Positions 52,685-63,438 are shown, counted from the first letter of the stretch. The stretch: 64,000 nt of DNA from Prorocentrum cordatum (GCA_963575745.1 CAUYUJ010000853.1:1-64000), one strand, 5' to 3'. The notes: generated from the letters alone by a model not told the origin. Made by a program: numbers and translations.

Positions 52685-55600
52685 GACCTGGCCCGGCACA
52701 GAAACGGAAAGAGCGCTTCAGAAACAGAAACCGAAATTACTCACACCACCGTTCGTACTGGGAGCCTTGGCGTTGAGAGCTTGTTACGTCACCCCTCGCT
52801 CTTGGGAGCCTTGGTGTGCAGAGATTGTTGCGTTGCCGCCCGTTCCTGAGCCTTGGCTGGGCCGTGGTGTCAGGAACTTGTTACGTCACCGCTCTCTGCT
52901 GGGAGCCTTGGTCTTATCAGCTTGTTTACGTCGCCGTTCGCTCTTGGGAGCCTTGGTGTGAAGAGCTTTTTGCGTTACCGATCGCTCTCTATTTGGCGTC
53001 TCTGGGCCTTCTTGGGAGTCCCACTGGACCCCTTGTCGGGGCCTTTTGGAGGCCTCTGGGGAACCTCTTGGGGGCCTCTTGGGGCTTCTTGGGGGGCTCT
53101 TGGGGCCTCCTGGGAGCTTCTTGGGGCGAAAGGCTAGACTTTTCGGGTTCGCGGTCCACCTCTTGGGGTCGTCTTGTGGCCCTCTTGGACCGTCTTGGGC
53201 GCCTCTTGGGCCGTCTTGGCGCCCTCTTGGGCAGTGTTGAGGGGCCCCTTGGGAGCCCCGTGGGCCGTCTTGGGGCGGTCTTGGGGGCCTCTTGGGCCGT
53301 CGTCAACGCAGTGAAAGCCGAAAAGCCTTGCATGCTAAAAATGTACCTTTTCCCATCGGAAACCAATGATTTTCGCCTCCCGGTGGCCTCTTGGGACGCC
53401 TCTTGGGGTCCTCTTGGGGCTTCTTGGGGGGCTCTGGGGGCCTCCTGGGAGCGTCTTGGGGCGAAAGGCTAGACTTTTCGGTTCGTGGTCCCCCTTTTGG
53501 GGCCGTCTTGGCGCCCTCTTGGGCCGTCTTGAGCGCCTCTTGGGCCGTCTTGGGGCCCTCTTGGGCCGTTTTGGGGGCCTCTTGGGAGCCTCTTGGGCCG
53601 TCTTGGGGCGGTCTTGGAGGCCTCTTGGGCCGTCGTCAACGCAGTGAAAGCCGACAAAGCACATATGCTAAAAATATGCGTTTTCCTTCGGAAAATGAAT
53701 GATTTCGGCCTCTTGGGGCCCTCTTGGGACGCCCCTTGGGCTCCTCTTGGGGGCCTCTTGGGGGCCTCTTGGGGGCCTCTTGGGCCGTCTTGGGCGGTCT
53801 TGGGCTTTCTTGGAGCGCGGCCGTCTTGGGGAGGAATCCGAAAAACAAGCAAAAACCCGATGGAAAACCCGAAAACGGCCATTAACACGCAAATGGGCCC
53901 GCTTCGCCCCTCCCCTGGAACCCCTCCCTTTAGGGCTTCGCCCACACCAGAACGTCATCACTCGTACCTCGCTCTTTCCGTTACCTGGCCCGGCACAGAA
54001 ACGGAAAGAGCGCTGCAGCAACAGAAACCGAAATTACGCACACCACCGTTCGTACCGGGAGCCTTGGCGTTGAGAGCTGGTCACGTCACCCATCGCTCTT
54101 GGGAGCCTTGGTGTGCAAAGATTGTTGCGTTGCCGCCCGTTCCTGAGCCTTGGCTGGGCCGTGGTGTCAGGAACTTGTTACGTCACCGCTCTCTGCTGGG
54201 AGCCTTGGTCTTATCAGCTTGTTTACGTCACCGTTCGTTACTGGAAGCCTTGGTATGAGGAGCTTTTTGCGTTAACGATCGCTGTCTATTTGGCGTCTCC
54301 GGGCCTTCGTGGGCGTCCTATTGGGGCCCTTGTAGAACTCTTTTGGAGGCCTCTTGGGGGCATCTTGGGGGCCTCTTGGAGCTTCTTGGGGGTCTCTTGA
54401 GACCTCATGGGGGCGTCCTGGGGCGAAAGGCTGGACTTTCGGGTTCGTGGTCCCCCTCTTGGGGCCGTCTTGGGGCCTTCTTGGGCCGTCTTGGGCGCCT
54501 CTTGGGCCGTCTTGGCGCCCTCTTGGGCCGTTTGGGGGGCCTCTTGGGACCCTCTTGGGGCGTCTTGGGGCGGCCTTGTGGGCCTCTTGGGCCGTCGCCA
54601 ACGCCGTGAAAGGCGAAAAGCCGTATATGCTACAAATATACGCTTTCCTTTGGAAAATCAATAATGTTGGCCTCTTGGGGCCCTCCGGGGACGCCTCTTG
54701 GGCGCCTCTTGGGGCTTCTTGAAAGCTCTGGGAGCCTCCTGGGAGCGTCTTGGGGCGATAGGCTAGACTTTTCGGTTCGTGGTCCCCCTCTTGGGGCCGT
54801 CTTGGGGCCCTCTTGGGCCGTCTTGGGCGCCTCTGGGACCGTCTGGGGGCCATCTGGGGCCAATGTGGGGAGCTTCTTGGGAGCCTCTTGGGCCGTCTGG
54901 GTGCGGTCTTGGGGGCCTCTTGGGCCGTCGTCAACGCCGTGAAAGGCGAAAAGCCGTATATGCTACAAATATACGTTTTCCTTTGGAAAATCAATAATGT
55001 TGGCCTCTTGGGGCCCTCTTGGGACGCCCCTTGGGCGCCTCTTGGGGGCCTCTTGGGGGCCTCTTGGGCCGTCTTGGGTGGTCTTGGGCTCTCTTGGAGC
55101 GCTCTTGGGCCGTCTCGAGGGAGAATCCGCGAAAGACATGCACAAACCCGGTGGAAAAAAAACCCAAAACGGCCATTAGAACTCATCCGCGCCCCGTACG
55201 CCCCCCCCCTGGAACCCCCCCCTTAATGGGGCTTCGCCCAACACACAACGTCATCGCTCGTACCTCGCTCTTTCCGTTACCTGACGCGGCACGGAAACGG
55301 AAAGAGCGCTTCAGGAACTTGCCGGCGATGTCTCATGGCACCGTTCGCTCATGGGAGCCTTTGTGTGCCGAGCGGGTTACGTCATCGTTCGTACTTGGAG
55401 CCTTGGCGGTCGAAGCTCTTTACGCCATCCTTGGTACTGAGAGCCTTGGCGTTCAAAACTGTTTACGGCATCGTTCGTACTAGGAGCCTTGGCGTTCGAA
55501 GCTCTTTACGCCATCGTTCGTATTGGGAGCCTTGGCGTTTCAAGCTTTCCACGTCATCGTTCGTAAGGGAGCCTTGGCGTTCAGAGCTCCTCGCGTCACT

Positions 55601-58230
55601 GGTCCGTTTGGGGGCGGGGACCTTGGCGTCAAAGCTTCAGAAACAGAAACCGAACTTACTCACACCACCGTTCGTACTGGGAGCAGTGGCGTTGAGAGCT
55701 TGTTATGTCACCCCTCGCTCTTGGGAGCCTTGGTGTTCAGAGATTATTGCCTTGCCGCCCGTTCCTGAGCCTTGGCTGGGCCGTGGTGTCAGGAACTTGT
55801 TACGTCACCGCTCTCTGCTGGGAGCCTTGGTCTTATCAGCGTGTTTACGTCACCGTTCGCTCTTGGGAGCCTTGGTGTGAAGAGCTTTTTGCGTTACCGA
55901 TCGCGCTTTATTTGGCGTCTCTGGGCCTTCGTGGGGGTCCTGTTGGGGCCCTTCTAGAGCACTTTTAGAAACCTTTTGGGTGCCTCTTGGGAACCTCTTG
56001 GGGGCCTCTTGGGGCTTCTTGGGGGGCTCTGGGGGCCTCCTGGGAGCTTCTTGGGGCGAAAGGCTAGACGTTTCAGTTCGTGGTCCCCCCCTTGGGGCAG
56101 TCTTGGGGCCCTCTTGGGCGCCTCTTGGGCCGTCTTGGCGCCCTCTTGGGCCGTTTGGGGGGCTTTTGAAAGCCTCTTGGGCTGTCTTGGAACTGTCTCT
56201 GGGGCCTCCTGGGCCGTCGCCAACGCCGTGAAAGCAGAAAAGCCGTGTATGCAAGGAACGTATCTTTCCCCTAAGGAAAGTCAATAATGTTGGCCTATTG
56301 GTGGCCTCTTGGGGCGCCTCTTGGGGCTTCTTGGGGGGCTCTTGGGGCCTCCTGGGAGCGTCTTGGGGCGATAGGCTGGACTTTTCAGTTCGTGGTCCCC
56401 CCCTTGGGGCAGTCTTGGGGCCCTCTTTGGCCGTCTTGGGCGCCACTTGGGCCGTCTTGGAGCCCTCTTGGGCCGTTTTGGCGGCATCTTGGGAGCCTCT
56501 TGGGCCATCTTGGGGCGGTCTGGGGGGCCTCTTGGGCCGTCGTCAACGCCGTGAAAGCAGAAAAACCGCACATGCTAAAAATGCACGGTTTCCAACTGAA
56601 AATCTATGAATGTGGCCTCCTGGGGCCTTCTGGGACGCCCCTTGGGCGCCTCTTGGGGGCCTCTTGGGCCGTCTTGGGCCGTCTTGGGCGGTCTTGGGCT
56701 CTCTTGGAGCGCTCTTGGGCCGTCTTGGGGGAGAACCCGAAAAACCTGGCCCAGCACAGAAACTGACAGAGCGCTTCAGAAACAGAAACCGAAATTACTC
56801 ACACCACCGTTCGTACTGGGAGCCTTTGCGTTGAGAGCTTGTTACGTCACCCCTCGCTCTTGGGAGCCTTGGTGTTCAGAGATTGTTGCGTTGCCGCCCG
56901 TTCCTGAGCCTTGGCTGGGCCTTGGTGTTAGGAACTTGTTACGTCACCGCTCTCTGCTGGGAGCCTTGGTCTTATCAGCTTGGTTACGTCACCGTTCGTA
57001 TGCTAAAAATGTACCTTCTTCCTATAGGAAATCGATGATTCTGGCTTCCTGGTGGCCTCATGGGGCGCCTCTTGGGGGGCCGCTTGGGGCTTCTTGGGGG
57101 GCTCTTGGGGCCTCCTGGGAGCTTCTTGGGGCGAAAGGCTAGACTTTTCGGTTCGTGGTCCCCCTCTTGGGGCCGTCTTGGGGCCCTCTTGGGCAGTCTT
57201 GGGCGCCTCTTAGACCGTCTTGGGGCCCTCTTGGGCCGTTTTGGGTGCCTCTTGGGAGCCTCTTGGGCTGTCGTGAGGCGGTCTTGGGGAAAGCCGAAAA
57301 GCCGCACATGCTAAAAATGCACGTTTTCCAATCGAAGATCCATGAATGTGGCCTCTTGGAGCCCTCTTGGGACGCCCCTTGGGCGCCTCTTGGGGGCCTC
57401 TTGGGCCGTCTTGGGCCGTCTTGGGCTCTCTTGGAGCGCTCTTGGGCCGTCTTGGGGGGGAACCCGAAAAACATGCAAAAACCATAGGGAAAACCCGAAA
57501 ACAAGCATTCACATTCATTCCCTCGCGCTCTCTCTTGGGCCGTCTGGGGGCCCTCTTGGGCCGTCTTGGGCCCCTCGTGGGCCGTCTGGGGTCCCTCTTG
57601 GACCGTTCTCGGCCCCTTTGGGTGGCCTCTGGGGCTGTCTTGGGGCGATATTTGGGGCCTCTTGGGCCGTCTTGGGCCGTCTTGGGTTCGTCTAGAGGCC
57701 TTCTTGGACAGTGGTGGGCCCCTTTGGGGCGCCTCTGGGGCCGTCTTGGGACGATCTTTGGGGCCGCTTGGGCCGTCCGGGGCCCTTCTGGGATTGAAAG
57801 GGGGAGAATCCGAAAACCTGCAACAACCCTAAGGAAATCAATGTGTTTGGCCTCCTGAGGCCCTCTCAGGGGCCCTCTTGAGCATCCCTGGAGCCGTCTG
57901 AAGGCTCTCGTTGACCGTCTGGAGGCCATCTGATGCTCTCTTGGGGCCGTCTTGGGGCCCTCTGGTGCCGTTTTGGTGTCATGTTGTGCCGTCTTGGGGC
58001 CCTCTTACCGCTTCGCACGAAAAAATACGAGGAATCAGGCCATGGGAGCCGCACGGGAGCCGCTTCACTATAACAAATTCGTGGGAAGCTGGCCATTACA
58101 CCATCGGTGCGCCCCCCCCCGCCCCTCCCCTGGACCATTCCCTAGAGGGCTTCGAAACACCAAGCCGTTCATCACTCGTACCTCGCTCTTTCCGTTGCCT
58201 GCTTGGCACGGGGACGGAAAGCGCATGTAC
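52685..58230. repeat. Higher-order repeat array, about 1.3-1.5 kb units
   Basis: The anchor GGCACAGAAACGGAAAGAGCG (or a variant) recurs at about 52701, 53998, 55294, 56759 and 58211, spacings of about 1297, 1296, 1465 and 1452 bp. Each unit has an A part (43-bp subrepeats GAGCCTTGGCGTTCAGAGC...TTACGTCACCGTTCGTACT) and a B part of 10-11-bp CTTGGGGCC(G/C)T words. In units 2 and 3 the anchor is preceded by the complementary CGCTCTTTCCGTT, giving a 13-bp-stem hairpin. Orientation is opposite to the block at 51960-52620. ORFs through it are not conserved between units. Confidence 0.9.
53300..57360. repeat. Conserved 60-bp islands in the B parts
   Basis: A non-periodic island CAACGCCGTGAAAGCCGAAA, then ATGCTAAAAAT and TTTTCC, occurs at about 53304, 53637, 54599, 54932, 56221 and 56544, with a decayed copy near 57291. 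Paired islands are 333, 333 and 323 bp apart, so B is itself duplicated in the units at 53, 54.6 and 56.2 kb. Confidence 0.8.
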
Positions 58231-58469
58231 TTTCAAAGCGCGAGATGTCGCTGGCTTGCCCGTTCTTTCTCTCTGTCTCCCCGTCGGGAGGCTCTCTTGG
58301 GGCATCTTGGTGGCATATTGGGCGCCCTCTAGGGCTATCCAGAAGCCGCAGGAGGCCTCTTCACGGGGAACTAGGGCGTGTTAGTATCGTGGGAAGGCAC
58401 TAGAGCGCGATAAAACGCGAATGAAGATTATGGTAATAGTGTTGATGATGATGACGACGACATACTTTC

Positions 58470-58915
58470 TCTTGGGAGCATCTTGGGCCTCTCCCAAGCC
58501 CTCCTTGGGCCGTATTGTGGCTCGCTTAGGCCGTCTTGGGGCCCTTTTGGGCCGTCCTCAGGCCCTCGTGGGAGCCTCTCGGGCCGTCATGGCAAAATCT
58601 CGAGGGCCCCTGGAGCTGTATCGGGCCGCTCTCGCCCGAGAAACGAGAAGCTGGAAAACCTTCACAAACCTAAAGACAACAATGGTTGTTGCGTCGTCCG
58701 GCACTTTGGGGGGTCCTCTCGGGGGCCGCTTGGGGTGTCTTGGAGGCCTCTTGGGCTGTACCCAGGCCATCTTGGGCTATCTTGGATCGCTCTTGGGCCG
58801 TCCTCGGGCCCGTCTGGGCCTCTCCTACGCCGCCTGGTACCTTAAGCTGGCGAGGAGTTTACACGCTTACGCGGAGCTTACGCGGAGCTTACGCGGAGCT
58901 TACGCGAGCATACTC
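58470..58915. repeat. Degenerate CTTGGG periodic repeat and 11-bp TTACGCGGAGC array
   Basis: CTTGGGAGCAT, CTTGGGCCTCT, CTTGGGCCGT words continue at 10-11-bp spacing to about 58830. Then TTACGCGGAGC repeats four times at exactly 11 bp (58870-58912). Confidence 0.7.
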
Positions 58916-58948
58916 GAGTTTACGTGGAACTCACGCACCCGTCAACGG

Positions 58949-59094
58949 GGAATTCCATGTTAACAGGCACCTGACCCCGCTCAGGTACCCGTTAACATGG
59001 GGGTTTAAATGGAATTCCAAATTAACGCGGCCTTGACCCCGCTCGGGCATCCGTTAACAGGGAAGTCCGTGCAATTTCCCTGTTAACGGATGCC
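58949..59094. repeat. 62-bp tandem pair with two GTTAAC hairpins
   Basis: Units start GGAATTCC at 58949 and 59011. Hairpin 1 (58955-59000) pairs CCATGTTAACAGG..ACCTGA with TCAGGTACCCGTTAACATGG. Hairpin 2 (59046-59094) pairs GGCATCCGTTAACAGGGAA perfectly with its complement. TGACCCCGCTC lies in both units. Confidence 0.75.
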
Positions 59095-59519
59095 TGAGTC
59101 AGCTCAATCACCCACCTTTCCATCTTAAAGGCTCTGTGAACAAGGAAAAGGGCTTTAGATCGCTGGGGGACGGGATGCCACCCCCCTCGAACCCCCCCTA
59201 GCTCCGTTCCTTCCGGCTAACGGATCGCATGCTACGCGCGCTTGCCGTCATCCGCCGCCCCCCTGTGGCCTTGCCACACGGGGTGCCCGGCGTGCCAAGC
59301 CCTCTGCGGTGTGGTTCTTGTTCTGCTTCCAAGAGGGCCCCCCCCTGGGGCGGTCGGCCCGTCCCGCTGGCCACCCGGAATGGCCCGCCCGCTGCGCCAG
59401 TAACATGTCAAAAACGGCTGTTTCGCTGACATCCTCAACAAAATCGCGATCTCGGGGATCCTAGCCCAAGACGCTTGCTGTTAAGAGGGAGCGCTTCGCA
59501 CGAAATGGCTCCAAGACGG
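59095..59519. other. Unassigned stretch
   Basis: No supported gene or repeat. Confidence 0.3.
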
Positions 59520-59880
59520 CTCAGGACGGCACAAGAGGCCTCCAAAAGGGCCTCCAGGAAGGCCCGAAGAGGTTATAGTCATTGATGCTCCTCAGGTTGT
59601 TTGAAAGATTGAGGCATTCCAATATTTTAGGCCTTCCGACGGCCTGAGACAGCCCGAAAGCCTCCAACGATCGCCCCAAGATCGCCCAAGAGGCCTCCAA
59701 GATGGCCGCATGACGGTCCAAGAGGCCCCAGGACGGCCCCAAGAGGGCCCCCAAGGCGGCCCAAGAGGCCTCCAGGACGCCCAAGCCAGCCTCCCAAGGC
59801 GGCCCTGGAGCACCCCAAGAGGAGCTCCAGGTCGGCCCCGAGAGGCCCCCAAGACCCAGATCTGAAGAACGGCCCCACAA
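59520..59880. repeat. Periodic CCAAGAGG repeat with conserved head, copy 3
   Basis: CTTCCGACGGCCTGAGACAG, CGCCCCAAGATCGCCCAAG and GATGGCCGCATGACGGTCC match 37970-38070 closely; 10-11-bp words follow. Confidence 0.8.
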
Positions 59881-59959
59881 CTGAAGCCCCTGCAGAACCC
59901 ACGGCGGCCCCGGTTTGAGCGCCTTGGCTTCTACCCCGCTTGCTTCCCGCGCTGCCCAC

Positions 59960-60313
59960 CGAGACGACGAGCCGCTGCCCGGCCGTGCAGAAGCAACCGG
60001 GCGCCCCTCGGGCACGCTTAGGAGGAGGAGGAGGAGGAGGAGGAGGAGGAGGAGGAGGAGGAGGAAGAAGATTGCGAGGATTGCGAAGATTGCGAGGATT
60101 GCGAGGATTGCGAGGAGGAGGAGGAGGAGGAGGAAAAACGGCGCGCACGCGCGCGCGCGCGATGGATGCCTGCTGCTGCTGGTCGACGTCCTGGGCCTCC
60201 GGGGCCACGTCGGCAGCCCCCCCGCCCTGGGCTGGACGGCGGGACGAGGCACGCCGCTCGGCGCGAGCGTCTCGCCTGCCTCTGCGACCCCGATGGGCCG
60301 CCTGTATCCGCAC
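59960..60313 (-). pseudogene. Paralogue fragment of the 61.5-62.3 kb gene
   Basis: Minus-strand RRDARAERRASSRRPAQGG and DVDQQQQASIARARVRA parallel RRDVRCGRHASSRQSDEDG and VVIDQQHQAPPCARALR of the 61.5-kb candidate in the same order, each followed by a trinucleotide array. The first exon of that gene is not recognised here. Confidence 0.35.
60025..60135. repeat. GGA array with GATTGCGAG units
   Basis: GGA triplets, then five 9-bp GATTGCGAG/AAGATTGCG units (60063-60112), then GGA. Confidence 0.9.
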
Positions 60314-60329
60314 CGCGGCCTGGCGGGGC

Positions 60330-60480
60330 GACGAGGAGGAGGAGGAGGAGCAGGAGGAGGAGGAGGGCTACGATCGACGATCCTTCCAGCCAGCAGGAAA
60401 AGGAGCAGGAGGGGAGGGGGAGGAGGAGGAGGAGGAAGAGGAGGAGGAGGAAGGGGAGGGAGGAGGAGCAGGTGCCGGGG
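60330..60480. repeat. GGA array
   Basis: GGA/GAG with mixed interruptions. Confidence 0.85.
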
Positions 60481-60499
60481 GCGGAGGAGCCAAAGGAGC

Positions 60500-60960
60500 A
60501 GCCGTGGCGGTGGCAGCAGCGTGACATGGGCAGCAGTCGGCCGCCGCTGCGGCAGCAGCAGCAGAGCGGCTGTGGTGGGGGAGCACATGAGGGGGACCGA
60601 AGAAGCAAGGCCACACGTTGAGCAGGGACCGACCGTCAAGGCACTCCTACAGGCCCTCCACGACGTGCGCCCAGAACCCCGGAACGCTGTCAGAGCGAAA
60701 ACAGAAAGTCGGCGTGCTAGAACAAGGCGGTCGCAGCCAGTACTGTGCTAAGACAACCTCGTGCAAACCACAGAAGGTCATTGGAACATCTTCTGGTGGG
60801 CCTACAGGCAGGCCGGCGAGCCGAGACGCTTGGCCGCTGCTCGAGCAACGGGGGGGCAGGCGGCCGAGAACGGCAGGAGGCGCAGCCGCAGCGGCGGCGG
60901 CGGCGGCGTGACCGGGGGAGCACTCGGCTGCGGCGGCAGCAGCAGCAGGGAAGTCGTGCC
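60500..60960. repeat. Two-copy GCAGCAGCAG-bearing duplication
   Basis: GGGCAGCAGTCGGCCGCC... at about 60528 and GGGGGAGCACTCGGCTGCG... at about 60914 share a Cys-Pro-x-His-Ala minus-strand peptide pattern and a GCAGCAGCAG core. No further support for a gene. Confidence 0.35.
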
Positions 60961-61079
60961 GGAGGGGAGCACGAGCGGGAGGGAGGACAGGAGGCCGAAA
61001 TCCAAACAGAGGCCTGCGCGAATTGGGGGCCACCGCCTGACCTTCCCAAATGCTGGGCTCGGGGGGGCTATGCTGACCC

Positions 61080-61230
61080 GGGTCCACCAGGCCAGGGTCA
61101 GTCGGGCGTTGCAGCATCCTGCGAGATCCTGCAGGATCCTGCACGCAAGCCCAGGCCAAGAAAGCCCTGGCTTGGCAAGACCCTGCAAGATCCGGCGCTT
61201 TGGCCGACCCCCATTTGCATTGACCCCCTG
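61080..61230. repeat. Dispersed repeat R7 (copy 2)
   Basis: GATCCTGCAGGATCCTGCA, AGCCCAGGCCAAG and CTGCAAGATCCGGCGCTTTG follow in the same order as at 12885-12985. Confidence 0.6.
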
Positions 61231-61239
61231 TCCCCAAAC

Positions 61240-61352
61240 CCCCGACGTCGTGATTTGTTCACAACGTCGTCCCCCAGAGCTCTGGACCCCCTGCCCGGGA
61301 CTGGTTTTTCATCCTAAATCGTTTTTCGACGGTCCCGGGGCCAGTCAGGGCG
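61240..61352 (+). repeat. Dispersed repeat R5 (copy 3)
   Basis: CCCCCGACGTCGTGATTTG...GGTTTTTCATCCTAAATCG...GACGGTCCCGGGG; see 2718-2850 and 23945-24012. Confidence 0.55.
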
Positions 61353-61435
61353 TAGCAGGCGTGGCATGTCATTGACCCCACCGGGGATACACTGGTGCTG
61401 GGGGTATTGTGAGCGTTATCCTAAACATTACGATT

Positions 61436-61436
<1 letters not shown>

Positions 61437-61487
<51 letters not shown>

Positions 61488-61488
61488 C
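61437..61488. repeat. GAT trinucleotide array
   Basis: Pure GAT, about 17 units. Confidence 0.95.
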
Positions 61489-61520
61489 AATGAGTATTAG
61501 TATGATTATTACCATAATTA

Positions 61521-62301
61521 CTATGACTCCTCCTCCTCCTCCTCCTCCTCCTCCTCCTTTTCCTCCTCCTCGTCGTCGTCCGCCTCCTCCTCCTCCTCCT
61601 CCTCCTCCTCCTCCATCCCTCTCCTAAGTGCGCGGGCACAAGGGGGTGCCTGGTGTTGCTGGTCGATAACCACGGTGTCGAGGGTCGATTCACCATCTCT
61701 GCCATCTTCGTCTGACTGGCGAGATGAGGCATGCCGTCCACACCGAACATCTCGTCTGCTGTTGCGTCCACGCTCGATCGACTGCATTCGCGCTGCAGCC
61801 TGACAGAACGCAACCGAACGAGAACTCCAAAGAATGGGGAGGTCAATGATGATGGCGAAAACATGGAAGAAACTACAACAAGAGACCAGCAGGCGAGCGG
61901 GAAGAACGCACGTCACCGCATACTGTACAAATATGCCAAATGATGATGGCTGGGATCTCGCCTGCAGCTGCAATCACGATGAGTCGAATGCATTCGCAAA
62001 GCAACATTCCCAAAACAATGTTGCAATTACGGGCTCTTACTTCTTTTCTGAAGAGCTGGGCCTGCATATCGGTCTGCCCGTTCCGTGCTCGCCGTCGCCG
62101 CCCCGTTGCCGCCTCGTCGCTGCCCGTTGTCTGGGCGGCCGTGCGTGTCGTTCTGGACGTTCCGCGCCAGATCGCCGCCTGCATTGCAAAGGTTTTCCCC
62201 GTCAGCAAAAAAAGTATCGACCCCCCCACCCCCGAAGGCGGGATTATTCGCTCCCCCCTTTTTTTCCAGGGATGTGCAATGAACATACGAATTCGCGCCA
62301 T
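61521..62301 (-). CDS. Two-exon putative membrane protein with acidic tail
   Basis: Exon 1 opens with ATG at 62301 and includes TDMQAQLFRKEVRARNCN and a hydrophobic IRLIVIAAAGEIPAIIIWHI. A candidate intron (61800-61923, 124 nt, GTATGC...TTCTGTCAG, pyrimidine-rich) joins in frame to exon 2, which reads AAARMQSIERGRNSRRDVRC, then HASSRQSDEDGRDGES, then DTVVIDQQHQAPPCARALRR and a Glu/Asp tail from the CTC array, ending at 61521. A paralogous exon 2 is at 59960-60313, which supports coding. Function unknown. The splice sites are inferred from consensus only. Confidence 0.4.
61530..61615. repeat. CTC array
   Basis: CTC with GTC and TTTTCC breaks. On the minus strand it would supply a Glu-rich tail to the gene candidate at 61521-62301. 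Confidence 0.9.
61800..61923 (-). other. Candidate 124-nt GT-AG intron
   Basis: Minus strand GTATGCGGTGACG to GCGTTCTGTCAG, T-rich compared with its flanks, phase 0 between the frames of the two exons. Confidence 0.35.
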
Positions 62302-62651
62302 CGTTCAATTCGATATACGAATCCATACCACGCCAGTCAAACCAATACCAGCTGGCCCCGTCAACCGTTGCCATTGAATATGCGCGCACATTCTTTCACC
62401 AAAAACAACCAATGCTCAACAATCCCTTGCGCAAGAAAACCGCAGTGCACACGCGCGCGTCGTCGCGCGCGCACGCCAACTTCCTTCAAACAAACAGTAA
62501 GATTGGAAACGAATCAAATTCGAGCGCGCCCGCCTTTCCGCAAGGGCATTTCGAAATCATTCGAACGCCCTCTCGCGCGTGCTGGGGGGGAACACGATCC
62601 CTTTTGAAAAAATACCCACGCAGGCCACCCGCGCCCGTCGGCCGCGCACGC

Positions 62652-63140
62652 ATGTCGGAATCGTTCCAACGTTATCGTTACCGACGCGCGGGCACCATCA
62701 TCATCGGCGCGATCAGCATCGGTGCCGTCATTGGCCCTGCCGTGGTCATCGTCATCGTCATTACCATCATCGTTACAATCATCATCGTGTCTGTCGTTGT
62801 CGAACTCCCCATGGTACCACGCCCGCCCGAATCACATACTCGCACTGAAGTGCCCGCGCGCCAGCGCAGCCTGCGAAAAGCACTGGGAGGTCCCCAGCGG
62901 TCAACGCCACCGCGGCCGCATCGGTCGGGCCAGGCTGGCTGGCCGATCTGCGCGCGAGCCTGCACACGCTGGCGCGGCCGCAACGAAGCGTCAGCCAGCG
63001 CAACGCAGCCATCGCAATCGCCGCCGCATGGGTTTTGCAAACCAAACTGCGGGCGGGTGGGTGGGCTGGTTGCGCGAGCAATGTAATTGACAATTTCAAA
63101 TTGGGCAAGTTGTTACACGACATCAATTTTATTGCCTAAC
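62652..63140 (+). pseudogene. TRTE family member 2
   Basis: From ATG 62652 (also open back to ATG 62412) the frame reads MSESFQRYRYRRAG, a long hydrophobic segment (IIIGAISIGAVIGPAVVIVI and on), MVPRPPESHTRTEVPARQR. The Ala-rich block (SPAVNATAAASVGPGWLADL, AAWVLQTKLRAGGW) continues in the next frame, one base short of member 1. The annotated frame ends at 63086. Either a frameshifted copy or an intron sits just before CCCCAGCGGTC. Confidence 0.45.
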
Positions 63141-63438
63141 TTTTGGATTCTCATCTCTGAAAACAAAAAAGGAAACTACGACCACCCACCCGCCGAGGCC
63201 GGGGGTGTAAAGTTTACACACGAGTCAGCCTGATCGCCCATTCGAAATATGAACTCATACCATCCCAGCCAAGCCACGCTCGACACCTCCCGCTACGCGT
63301 TGTTCAAACCAACCAAACAAACAAAAAACAAAAACAAACAAAAAACGGTGCGCACATGCTGCTAATCAAATTCATCAATCCGAAAGGACCCTCTATTCCA
63401 ATACAACTCAATGCACACGCGCGCGAGTCGTTGCGCGC

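Noticed and set aside
52685-58230. Coding repeats (Gly/Leu/Trp-rich ORFs on plus strand, Pro/Arg-rich on minus)
   Set aside because: 10- and 11-bp words change frame continually and ORF boundaries differ between otherwise similar units.
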